NCBI GenBank assembly: GCA_013298325.1 | Contig: JAAFHJ010000278.1 | Coordinates: 1-6,705 of the forward strand | Source of the DNA: Myxococcales bacterium | GTDB taxonomy: Bacteria; Myxococcota_A; Polyangia; Polyangiales; Polyangiaceae | Direction: 5' to 3' | DNA: 6,705 bases | In this document: piece after piece, positions 1-5,657 of the stretch | How the letters are laid out: each line of letters begins with the position of its first letter | Position numbering within the stretch: the stretch's first letter is position 1 | Notes under the pieces: model-generated | Told to the model about the DNA's origin: nothing | Databases searched by the model: none | The model's input: the letters and a program-made list of their open reading frames with translations, nothing else | Made by a program: the position numbers and the translations under genes

Positions 1-26
1 GATTCCGCGCTAGGTTTCGCGCCTTC

Positions 27-899
27 ATGAAGCTGCGCCTCGCCCCCGCCCTTGCCGCGCTCGTCGCGATGGCCGTCACCCCGGCGGCAGCATCCGCCCA
101 GACAGCCCCCCGCGAACTCTCGGTCAACGTGCCGGTCGACCTCGCAGTGACGGGCGGGCTCGGAGCGATCTGGATCGGCAGCGAACTGGCAAAGAGCTCC
201 CTCGTACCGTCGGGCGGCTGTCGGTGGTGCGCTCGGAATTCCTTCGATGAATCGGTGCGGAAAGCACTATGGATTCCCGGCGCCGAGAAACGCATCGGCC
301 TTCTCGCCGACCTCAACGGTTTCCTCCTTGTCCCTGCCCTTGCCTACGGCAATCTTGCGTTTCTTTCCCAGGACGCAAAGCGTCCGAACTATTTCTGGAA
401 AGACGCATTGATCATCACGGAAGTCGCCACTGTTGCGGCCGCTCTAAACCAAGGAACCAAGTTCTTTGTCGCGCGTGAGCGCCCCTTCGTGCGCAACAAG
501 GCCATCGGCTCATCGCCGGTCACCTACAATTCTGCGGACGAAAACCTGTCCTTTTATTCGGGACATACGTCTCTCGCCTTCTCCATGGCGGCAGCGACCG
601 GCACCGTGGCTCAAATGCGGGGCTATCGGTACACGCCGTACGTATGGGCGACCGGGTTCTCCCTTGCGGCGTTCGTCGGCTATCTGCGAATTGCGGCGGA
701 CAAACATTACATGAGCGACGTGCTTGTCGGAGCAGCGACGGGGACGGCGGCCGGTGTGTTGATTCCACTTCTCTTTCATCCCATTCGGAAAACAGGCGAT
801 GCGCCTTCGGGGACGACGACGCGCGGATTCACTGTCCAAAACATCGCGCCGAACCTCTCGACGCAAGGGGCAACCGTCAGCTTCGGCGGCGTCTTCTGA
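27..899 (+). CDS. PAP2-family (type 2 phosphatidic acid phosphatase-like) membrane phosphatase
   Basis: The 290-residue protein probably removes phosphate from a lipid phosphate such as phosphatidic acid or an isoprenyl pyrophosphate at the outer face of the inner membrane; the substrate cannot be told from sequence. A signal peptide covers about residues 1-24 (KLR, hydrophobic core, ASA-Q cut). The three PAP2 motifs are all present: K145-x6-R152-P153, Y177-S-G-H180 and R221-x5-H227-x3-D231. The usual proline of PSGH is tyrosine here, but both catalytic histidines and the aspartate are kept. Hydrophobic stretches near 38-52, 93-113, 126-141, 181-195 and 206-220 fit the multi-helix fold. A C-x2-C pair (C65, C68) lies ahead of the core. 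The C-terminal tail (about 255-290) is Gly/Thr-rich and ends in Phe. No clear Shine-Dalgarno precedes the ATG; the signal peptide supports this start. The next gene overlaps it by one base, so the two are probably co-translated. Confidence 0.88.
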   Translation: MKLRLAPALAALVAMAVTPAAASAQTAPRELSVNVPVDLAVTGGLGAIWIGSELAKSSLVPSGGCRWCARNSFDESVRKALWIPGAEKRIGLLADLNGFLLVPALAYGNLAFLSQDAKRPNYFWKDALIITEVATVAAALNQGTKFFVARERPFVRNKAIGSSPVTYNSADENLSFYSGHTSLAFSMAAATGTVAQMRGYRYTPYVWATGFSLAAFVGYLRIAADKHYMSDVLVGAATGTAAGVLIPLLFHPIRKTGDAPSGTTTRGFTVQNIAPNLSTQGATVSFGGVF

Positions 900-1345
900 T
901 GGAACTTCCGTCGGGAGTTCGCCTCGCTGTTGCCGGTATTCTGGTCCGTGAGGACGAGGTGAGGTTCACCGCCGTTCGCGCGAGCGGCCCCGGCGGTCAG
1001 AACGTCAACAAGGTATCTTCCAAGGTGGAGCTGCGCTTCCCGTTTTCGGCAAACGGAACGATTCCGGACGCGGCGAAAGAGCGCCTTCGCACCCTGGCAA
1101 AGAACAAACTCGACGGGGAAGGCGCCCTGCTGATCTCGAGCCAGAAGACACGGGATCAATCCCAGAATCTCCAGGACGCTTGGGAGAAAATTCGCGAACT
1201 TCTGGTGGCGGCGATGATCGTCCCAAGACGCCGACGTGCGACAAAACCGACCTATGGTAGCGTTCAGCGACGGATTGGTGAGAAGAAGGCGACCGCCGCA
1301 AAAAAGAAGTCGCGGGGCGGAAAATCGTTCAAGAATGACGATTGA
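899..1345 (+). CDS. arfB: Ribosome-rescue peptidyl-tRNA hydrolase, ArfB/YaeJ type
   Basis: The 148-residue protein belongs to the class I release-factor-like family that enters the empty A site of ribosomes stalled without a stop codon and hydrolyses the peptidyl-tRNA. The catalytic GGQ is at residues 32-34, within ASGPGGQNVNKVSSKVEL, the family signature. A short helical domain follows (56-107). The strongly basic tail (about 109-146; RRRR, KKK and the family-typical TKPT segment) matches the ArfB tail that lies in the empty mRNA channel. Length is close to the roughly 140 residues of E. coli ArfB. There is no codon-recognition domain, so it is not a full release factor. The reading frame is open far upstream, but homology begins at the ATG in TGATG, where its A is the last base of the upstream stop; this overlap implies translational coupling to the phosphatase gene. 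Its own TGA is directly followed by the stop of the opposing gene, leaving no room for a separate terminator. Confidence 0.9.
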   Translation: MELPSGVRLAVAGILVREDEVRFTAVRASGPGGQNVNKVSSKVELRFPFSANGTIPDAAKERLRTLAKNKLDGEGALLISSQKTRDQSQNLQDAWEKIRELLVAAMIVPRRRRATKPTYGSVQRRIGEKKATAAKKKSRGGKSFKNDD

Positions 1346-1987
1346 TCAGAGGGCTCGGCGGGGCACAATGTGTTCCGTACGCTCGGTCCGTCCGTTGGCG
1401 ATTGGGAGGGTGAGGCGCAGGGTAAACTGGTGGGAAGTGAGGCCAAAGGGGCGCGTGCTGCCGTCGAGGGGGATCTGGTACGCGTAGCCGATATCGGCAT
1501 AGAGAAAGCTAATCGCCGCGCCGACGGAAGCGGTTGCGCGCGTGCTACCGCCAGGGAGTCGCGCCGCGCCGACGGCGACCTCGAAGCTGGTGCCGCCGGC
1601 GTCCCCGAGCACGGAAACTTTCCCTTTTGCGGAGACTTGGCCGCCAACGGGCCCCTCTTGCGGTGCCAACAGGCGGAACTCGCCGCCGTAGCCAAGCCAG
1701 ACGGTCGCTCCGAGACCGCCGCGGATCTTCCCGTCGGGACCGCGCGTGAAGATGCCGTCGCTGCGTTCGTGGAGGCGGAGGAGGCCGACGGAGGGGGCCA
1801 GGATCCCCTGCCCGCCGCTCCGACCCACGTCTAGGCCGACCGACAGCGCGTCGCGGGTGCGTGTCTCCTGAATCGCGACCAGCGTGGCATTGACTGGGGA
1901 AGTCGCGGGGCGCGGCGACGCCGGCGGGCTCGCAACGACAGCGACGGGGGCAAGCGTGAGGAGCGTCCCTAGGGCAAGCACGTGCAT
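1346..1987 (-). CDS. Putative exported beta-rich (outer-membrane or periplasmic) protein, unknown function
   Basis: I do not recognise a named family in this 213-residue protein. The first 19-20 residues form a hydrophobic export signal ending VVAS, followed by a Pro/Ala-rich linker (about 20-33). The rest alternates short hydrophobic strands with Gly/Asp turns: about 47-55, 62-72, 88-107, 115-127, 133-143, 150-175 and 184-197. The segment around 160-175 (LYADIGYAYQIPL) and the strand near 186-196 (HQFTLRLTLPI) look like amphipathic outer-membrane strands. The protein lacks Cys and has no lipobox. The n-region of the signal is uncharged, so the true start could be slightly different; upstream in-frame codons are Arg-rich with no good alternative. 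An open frame on the opposite strand (1370-1834) has no family signature and is taken as a shadow. A hairpin terminator of the upstream gene (2072-2100) separates it from the desaturase, so it needs its own promoter in 1988-2071; I see no convincing one. Confidence 0.62.
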   Translation of the reverse strand: MHVLALGTLLTLAPVAVVASPPASPRPATSPVNATLVAIQETRTRDALSVGLDVGRSGGQGILAPSVGLLRLHERSDGIFTRGPDGKIRGGLGATVWLGYGGEFRLLAPQEGPVGGQVSAKGKVSVLGDAGGTSFEVAVGAARLPGGSTRATASVGAAISFLYADIGYAYQIPLDGSTRPFGLTSHQFTLRLTLPIANGRTERTEHIVPRRAL

Positions 1988-2071
1988 GGGTCGGCAACGC
2001 GCCGCAGACCGATCCCTTTCAGACGAAATACGCTCGTCGCTGCTTCCGGCCGCACGAGGATGACAAACGAG

Positions 2072-2100
2072 AAAGAGCCCCCGACGGGCGAGGGCTCTTT
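2072..2100 (-). terminator. Intrinsic terminator of the omega-6 type desaturase gene
   Basis: A perfect 9-bp inverted repeat, AAAGAGCCC (2072-2080) and GGGCTCTTT (2092-2100), encloses an 11-base loop. It lies 17 bp past the stop codon of the desaturase gene on the minus strand. In the minus-strand RNA the stem ends in UUU followed by CUCGUUUG, a modest U-rich tail. The A/T symmetry means it could also work on + strand transcripts, but no + gene ends nearby. Confidence 0.72.
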
Positions 2101-2117
2101 GCGTGATTCTGGGAGAC

Positions 2118-3152
2118 TCATTCCGCGGGGAACGGAACCATCTTGTGCTGGTCGGGGTCCCAGAGCTTCAGTTTGAAGCAGGCGAGAATATCGCTGGGGC
2201 GGAGTGAGGTCTTCCCGGGATGCTGAAGCTCGGGAATCGCGTCCATCGTCTCCGGGAGCCGATAGAAGGGGATCATCGCGTTGAGGTGATGCACATGGTG
2301 GTAGCCGATATTGCCGGTAAACCACCGCATGACCGGCCCCGTTTCCAGGTAGCTCGACGATTCAAGGGCTGCCCGAACAAACGACCACGTGTGGCGCGGC
2401 TGAATGTCGATATCGGGGAAGTTGTGCTGGGCGTAAAAGAGGTAAGCACCGCTCGCCGTTGCCGTCGCAAGTGGCAGGAAATACACGAAGAAGTAGTAGG
2501 CGAAGCCCAGCTTCCAGAGGAGCAAACCGGTCAGGGCGGTGTGGAAGACGAGCGTGACGCCGGCGTCCCAATTTTTCTTCGGATCTCGCAGGAACGGCGA
2601 GAGGCACATCCCGTAGAAGAAGATCGTGAAATAGCCGGCGAGGATGGTGAGCGGATGGCGAATGATCTTGTACATCCGCCGCTCAATCGGCTTCATTTGA
2701 GCCCAGAGCGCAGGCGTCACCATGGCGTAGCTACCAACGTGCGAGCCGACAATCTTCGCCGTGTGAGCGTGGTGGTAGTTGTGCGAATCACGCCAGGCTT
2801 GTGGCGGCGTCATGACGTACACGCCGTAAAGCCACATGATCGGCTTCGCGACCTTGGAGCCGCGAAAGATCGCCGCGTGCATGTAGTCGTGAAAGAAAAT
2901 GAAGAGCCGAACAAGCGTGAGCCCGCCGAGGAGCGACCCGACGAGGCGGAGCGGCCACCACGGCGCCTGGGCGGCGAGGCTTAAGAAGCCGCCTGCCACA
3001 ACCCAGGTGATGGCGAAAAGCGTCCAACTCTTGACCTTGTCTTCGGCCGCCATCGGCTTCGTCGCGTCGATCAGCGCTTTGCCGTCTCGGGGGGCCGCTT
3101 CTTTGGACGGCGACGCGGGGGATGCATCGTCGATGTTCAATGTGGCTTCCAT
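2118..3152 (-). CDS. Membrane fatty acid desaturase, omega-6/delta-12-like
   Basis: The 344-residue protein is a di-iron membrane desaturase. The three His boxes are HDYMH (88-92), HNYHH (124-128) and HHVHH (285-289), with a further H243 in AQHNFPD, the place of an accessory histidine. Hydrophobic pairs flank the boxes: about 45-60 and 68-86, 167-185, and 198-240. The stretch around 277-299 (WFTGNIGYHHVHHL, then IPFYRLPE) is characteristic of bacterial delta-12/omega-6 enzymes acting on acyl chains in membrane lipids, so introduction of a second double bond is the best guess; regiospecificity is not provable here. The N-terminus (1-40) is polar and probably cytosolic. The ATG is preceded at 12 bases by only a weak AGG. 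It is downstream of a delta-9-type desaturase on the same strand, but a terminator and a 332-bp gap suggest separate transcription. A hydroxylase or carotenoid enzyme of the same superfamily is a less likely alternative. Confidence 0.87.
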   Translation of the reverse strand: MEATLNIDDASPASPSKEAAPRDGKALIDATKPMAAEDKVKSWTLFAITWVVAGGFLSLAAQAPWWPLRLVGSLLGGLTLVRLFIFFHDYMHAAIFRGSKVAKPIMWLYGVYVMTPPQAWRDSHNYHHAHTAKIVGSHVGSYAMVTPALWAQMKPIERRMYKIIRHPLTILAGYFTIFFYGMCLSPFLRDPKKNWDAGVTLVFHTALTGLLLWKLGFAYYFFVYFLPLATATASGAYLFYAQHNFPDIDIQPRHTWSFVRAALESSSYLETGPVMRWFTGNIGYHHVHHLNAMIPFYRLPETMDAIPELQHPGKTSLRPSDILACFKLKLWDPDQHKMVPFPAE

Positions 3153-3300
3153 AATCTCGAACCTGTGTTGGGCATCTGGCCGCGGGACAGCGGTTTTCAG
3201 AGGCTCTCCTCGGGGCGGAACCTACTTGCGATCTTGCGTCAAGGCCACCCCGAGAAATGCGTGAACCCCTCTTTTTTTCCTAGCCGTTCGCATTCGAGCA

Positions 3301-3320
3301 CTGCGTCATTTCCTACGCAG
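3301..3320. repeat. Short inverted repeat upstream of the omega-6 type desaturase
   Basis: CTGCGT (3301-3306) and ACGCAG (3315-3320) form a perfect 6-bp dyad with an 8-base, AT-richer spacer. It lies about 150 bp upstream of the desaturase start. It could be an operator for a repressor of lipid genes, but this is only suggested by position; no known consensus is matched. Confidence 0.35.
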
Positions 3321-3323
3321 CAA

Positions 3324-3429
3324 CGCGAAACCTGCAGAGGATTGAGCCGAGATTGCGCGCAAGAAATGCCGCTGCTGGATTGCTGAGGGGCGGGGTTGAA
3401 GATGTCGTGGCGGGGGTGCAGGTTTCGCG
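3324..3429. repeat. 13-bp perfect inverted repeat enclosing 80 bp
   Basis: CGCGAAACCTGCA (3324-3336) is exactly inverted at 3417-3429. The enclosed 80 bp contain the palindrome TTGCGCGCAA (3353-3362) but no open frame of note. The right arm overlaps the outer end of the neighbouring terminator stem by two bases. It could be the closing stem of a structured RNA, the ends of a very small mobile element, or a paired protein-binding site. No target-site duplication is visible at its edges. Confidence 0.5.
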
Positions 3430-3470
3430 AAAACGCCCCCTGCCTCACGGATGAGGAGGGGGCGTTTTCG
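3428..3470 (-). terminator. Strong bipartite intrinsic terminator of the delta-9 type desaturase gene
   Basis: A perfect 13-bp stem, CGAAAACGCCCCC (3428-3440) with its complement (3458-3470), encloses a second 5-bp stem CCTCA/TGAGG (3443-3447, 3452-3456). On the minus strand the apical loop reads UCCG, of the UNCG tetraloop type, and the 3' arm ends in UUUUCG. It lies 14 bp past the stop codon of the delta-9 gene. It probably insulates that gene from the downstream desaturase. It is symmetric enough to act in both directions. Confidence 0.82.
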
Positions 3471-3484
3471 GCCGTAGGGACCGG

Positions 3485-4438
3485 TCAGCGGTCGCGCTTT
3501 GGGGTGAGCTTTTCACCGCGCCCGAGGGCGAGGACGTGGGGCGGCGGCTCATGGATGTCGTGCACCAAGCCGACGACGGCCATCGCACGGAGGATGTAGT
3601 AGGTAATGTCGAGTTCCCACCAGTAGAAGCCCTGGCGGGTGCTCTTGCAGTAGAAGTGGTGATTGTTGTGCCACCCTTCGCCGAGCATAATGAGCGCGAG
3701 AATCGGATTATTCTTGCTCTCATCGACCGTCTTGAATCGGCGGCTTCCGCGCCAATGAGCGAGGCTATTGATGGCGAAGGTTCCGTGCCAGAGCAGCACG
3801 CTCGGGACGGCAAATCCGAAGAGAAGTCCATGCCATCCGGCTGCTAGCGTCCACACGAGTGCGTAGAGAACGACGGGCACCACGTGGTAGCGATCGAGCC
3901 AAACCAACTCCGGGTACTTGGCGAGATCGGGGATGCGCTCAATCTCCGTACGGTTCCAACGGCGCGAGAGAATCCATCCGACGTGGGAGTAGAAAAACCC
4001 CTTCAGCTTCATCGAATGCACATCGGCTTCCTTGTCCGAATGGCGGTGATGATGACGGTGATGCGCCGCCCACCAAAGGGCCCCCTTCTGGATCGTCGTC
4101 TGCGCGAAGAAGGCGAAGACGAACTGCATCGCTCGCGAAGTCTTGAACGTCTTGTGGGAGAAGTACCGGTGGTAGCCGGCAGTTACCCAAAACATTCCGA
4201 AGACATAGGCGCTCGCCGTGTAGGCGACGGCGCGCCAGGAGAGGCCGAGCGCGAAGGTGCCGCCGATCGCTGCGAGATGCACGAGCAAGAACGGAATGCT
4301 TGCGCTCCAATCGATGCGGTCGACTTCCTCTACGGGCGCAACCGACGGCGACGCGACTTCTACAGCGCGTCCAATCGGAACCGGGCCGACGTCCACCGGG
4401 CTGGAGAGAGAAGCACGCACGGGCGCAACGATCGTCAT
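3485..4438 (-). CDS. Acyl-CoA-type delta-9 fatty acid desaturase (stearoyl-CoA desaturase family)
   Basis: The 317-residue membrane protein belongs to the OLE1/SCD-like desaturases, which place the first cis double bond at C9 of saturated acyl chains using O2 and electrons from a ferredoxin or cytochrome b5-like donor. The iron-binding boxes are HRYFSH (90-95), HRHHH (127-131, followed by RHSD and a later D-x-HS) and HNNHH (257-261). NSLAH (224-228) supplies the extra histidine seen in this family. Two membrane hairpins are predicted at about 48-88 and 186-222. W-x-x-N/H-rich text around 254-274 (EGWHNNHHFYCKSTRQGFYWWE) is typical of bacterial members. The N-terminal 40 residues are polar and not conserved; a later start is possible, but no other Met precedes box 1 usefully. 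No fused cytochrome b5 domain is present. A terminator follows. With the neighbouring omega-6 type desaturase it could supply monounsaturated substrate for a second desaturation. Confidence 0.92.
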   Translation of the reverse strand: MTIVAPVRASLSSPVDVGPVPIGRAVEVASPSVAPVEEVDRIDWSASIPFLLVHLAAIGGTFALGLSWRAVAYTASAYVFGMFWVTAGYHRYFSHKTFKTSRAMQFVFAFFAQTTIQKGALWWAAHHRHHHRHSDKEADVHSMKLKGFFYSHVGWILSRRWNRTEIERIPDLAKYPELVWLDRYHVVPVVLYALVWTLAAGWHGLLFGFAVPSVLLWHGTFAINSLAHWRGSRRFKTVDESKNNPILALIMLGEGWHNNHHFYCKSTRQGFYWWELDITYYILRAMAVVGLVHDIHEPPPHVLALGRGEKLTPKRDR

Positions 4439-4521
4439 GGGGGAGTCATACGCCCGTCTGTGTCACGATGCGGTCACGGTGGGCACATGTTCCCGTCCCA
4501 GCAGCGGGACCGTGTTCACAT
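4439..4521 (-). other. Probable promoter region of the delta-9 desaturase gene
   Basis: The 83 bp between the desaturase start and the tandem repeat must carry its promoter unless it is read through from the EI24-like gene. I cannot pick reliable -35/-10 boxes, and there is no Shine-Dalgarno before the ATG. An imperfect dyad GGGCACATGTTCCC (4481-4494; two mismatched positions) and a small hairpin GTCCC/GGGAC (4495-4499, 4506-4510) are visible and could be regulator sites. This is weak evidence. Confidence 0.3.
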
Positions 4522-4682
4522 CGGACGGGCCCCTGTTGAAGTGGGCCCGCCGTCTCTCGCGACGCCGCTTCCAGCAACTTCGCTGGCGCTCGCTCACGGA
4601 CGGGCCCCTGTTGAAGTGGGCCCGCCGTCTCTCGCGACGCCGCTTCCAGCAACTTCGCTGGCGGTCGCTCACGGACGGGCCC
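4522..4682. repeat. 75-bp tandem direct duplication (two full copies plus 11 bp)
   Basis: Copy 1 is 4522-4596 and copy 2 is 4597-4671; they differ at one position only (C at 4589, G at 4664). A partial third copy of 11 bp (4672-4682) lies inside the end of the EI24-like gene. On the minus strand the unit starts with the last codons and stop of that gene, so Ala-Arg-Pro-stop is spelled three times in succession. Each unit contains a GC-rich hairpin (CGGGCCC/GGGCCCG) and a smaller one (CCAGC/GCTGG, 4571-4575 with 4582-4586). The near identity points to a recent slippage or unequal-exchange duplication. Confidence 0.95.
4526..4624 (-). terminator. Duplicated GC-rich hairpin downstream of the EI24-like gene, possible terminator
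   Basis: CGGGCCC and GGGCCCG form a 7-bp stem with a 10-base loop, once at 4601-4624 (nearest the stop codon) and again at 4526-4549. In the minus-strand RNA neither is followed by a U-tract, so they are not classic intrinsic terminators. They may act as 3'-end stabilisers or need a termination factor. The position 3' of the gene is the main support. Confidence 0.4.
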
Positions 4683-5538
4683 GCCGGGCACGCGCGACGA
4701 GATGGGTCGCGCCGACGACGCCCGCTGGGAGGACGATCAAACCGACGAACGGGAGGAGCAGCGTTCCGGTCGCGGCGAGCCCAAAGCCGAACGCGGCACC
4801 GAAATGATCCATGAACCACGCGAGGCGTTTACGCACGCCACCCCCTCGAACTTCCAGGGGATAATCGAGAAAGTCCCACGCGACCACGAGGGCCGTCGCG
4901 CAGAACTTCAGCGGCACTGTGACGACGGAAATCGGCGGAAAGAGAAACGTCAATAGGGCGAGCGTCCCGAGCGTGATCACCGCGAAGCCGAGCCCGAAGA
5001 GGTTCACACGCAGGGAACGGAATAGTTTGACCGCCAACGATTCCTTCGGCGCCGCCGCATCGCGCACGACGCCAAGCGTCTCTTCGGTGCGCGCGACGAG
5101 GCGCTCGAGCGCCGGACCCGAGAGGGGCTGGGCGAGGGTCGCGCCGAGGAGAACGGAGAAGAGCGCAAACGTTAGAAAAAGCAGCGCTTGCGCAACATGC
5201 AGCGCGGCGGCGGCGACCCCTTCCGCTTCGGCAAGATGGGGTGCGACGACGGCCCCCGCCGCAAACCAGGAGACGACGAAGCCGACGGTTGTCACCGCCG
5301 ACGCGACGAACAGCGGGACCGAAGCGATTCCATAGAGGCTCGGTCGTGACAGCAGAAACCCAAGTCCGACAAAGAACTGGGCGGCGCCGCCAAAAAAGCC
5401 GACGGGGGCCGCTGGCAACGCCATCGGCGGCGGACCATACGCGGCCGGTGGGGCCACGAGAGGTGCGCCTCCGGCCGCGTAGCGATGCGCGTCGTGGACG
5501 GGGTTCGGTGCATACGGGGGCGGGTTTGGAGCGACCAT
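4669..5538 (-). CDS. EI24/CysZ-like integral membrane protein
   Basis: The 289-residue protein resembles the EI24 domain family, which includes the bacterial sulfate permease CysZ; transport or membrane-homeostasis function is inferred from the family only. The first 45 residues are Pro/Ala/Tyr-rich and probably disordered in the cytosol. Hydrophobic segments lie at about 70-98, 108-135, 177-199, 203-221 and 247-281. Family-like landmarks are AQPLSGPALERL (136-147), WDFLDYPLEVRG (221-232) followed by a basic loop with RKRL, and the closing IVLPAGVVGATHLV (268-281). No cysteine or lipobox occurs near the start. No sulfate-assimilation gene is nearby, so calling it CysZ would be unjustified. 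It is divergent from the Fur/PerR-type regulator, with 119 bp between starts. No good Shine-Dalgarno precedes the ATG. Its stop codon and last three residues are part of the 75-bp tandem repeat, so the end of the gene may have been shaped by the duplication. Confidence 0.75.
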   Translation of the reverse strand: MVAPNPPPYAPNPVHDAHRYAAGGAPLVAPPAAYGPPPMALPAAPVGFFGGAAQFFVGLGFLLSRPSLYGIASVPLFVASAVTTVGFVVSWFAAGAVVAPHLAEAEGVAAAALHVAQALLFLTFALFSVLLGATLAQPLSGPALERLVARTEETLGVVRDAAAPKESLAVKLFRSLRVNLFGLGFAVITLGTLALLTFLFPPISVVTVPLKFCATALVVAWDFLDYPLEVRGGGVRKRLAWFMDHFGAAFGFGLAATGTLLLPFVGLIVLPAGVVGATHLVARARRARP

Positions 5539-5618
5539 CGCCCGCGAAGGTGCATCGGAGGGGGCCGAAGCGGAAGAGGGGAAGGACGGGGGGCCGCCGA
5601 TTCCACCCCTCGAAAGTC

Positions 5619-5657
5619 TTGACGTCGTCCAACTTTGGACTTATTCCAAATGTCGCT
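5619..5657 (+). promoter_or_regulatory. Putative autoregulated promoter and PerR-like operator of the regulator gene
   Basis: TTGACG (5619-5624) and TATTCC (5642-5647) are separated by 17 bp and could be -35 and -10 boxes, the second being poor. A 15-bp 7-1-7 dyad TTGGACTTATTCCAA (5635-5649) overlaps the -10; six of its seven position pairs are complementary and it matches the Bacillus Per box (TTATAATnATTATAA) at 9 of 14 defined positions. A second overlapping dyad, GTCCAA-CT-TTGGAC, spans 5627-5640. A similar box precedes the peroxiredoxin gene. Bound repressor here would block the promoter, giving autoregulation, and might also affect the divergent EI24-like gene. Confidence 0.55.

Larger units (their letters stand above)
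3153..3484 (-). other. Intergenic region: upstream region of the omega-6 type desaturase plus downstream region of the delta-9 gene
   Basis: No convincing gene lies in these 332 bases. On the minus strand there is a TTGACG that could serve as a -35 box (3242 down to 3237), but no good -10 follows at the usual distance. A run of seven A (minus strand, near 3272-3278) lies upstream of it. A 7-bp inverted repeat CTCGGGG/CCCCGAG (3209-3215, 3248-3254) could fold in the transcript. The rest holds the inverted repeats and terminator listed separately, plus a 10-bp palindrome TTGCGCGCAA (3353-3362). The promoter itself is not identified with confidence. Confidence 0.45.

Noticed and set aside
12..21. 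AGGTTTCGCG near the window start, shared with one arm of the inverted repeat at 3417-3429
   Set aside because: Ten bases in a GC-rich window is close to chance, and the flanks do not match.
1370..1834. Open frame of 154 codons on the + strand opposite the exported-protein gene
   Set aside because: It has no signal peptide, no recognisable motif and an Ala/Glu/Asp-rich composition typical of antisense frames in GC-rich DNA. The minus-strand frame has an export signal and alternating strands.
2220..2984. Open + strand frame opposite the omega-6 type desaturase
   Set aside because: It is an antisense shadow; its charged, low-complexity translation shows no family signature.
3209..3254. Riboswitch or RNA thermometer in the omega-6 desaturase leader
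   Set aside because: There is only one 7-bp pairing with a 32-base loop; it matches no known class and is not placed to cover the start codon.
4522..4682. Possible CRISPR array
   Set aside because: The repeats are directly adjacent 75-bp copies with no variable spacers, so this is a simple tandem duplication.
3884..4807. Long + strand open frame (307 codons) opposite the delta-9 desaturase
   Set aside because: It is antisense to a gene with clear His boxes, is Arg-rich, and runs straight through the 75-bp tandem repeat, giving an artificial peptide repeat.
4669..5538. Calling the EI24-like gene cysZ (sulfate permease)
   Set aside because: The fold-level resemblance is fair, but no sulfate-assimilation genes are nearby and the N-terminal extension is atypical.
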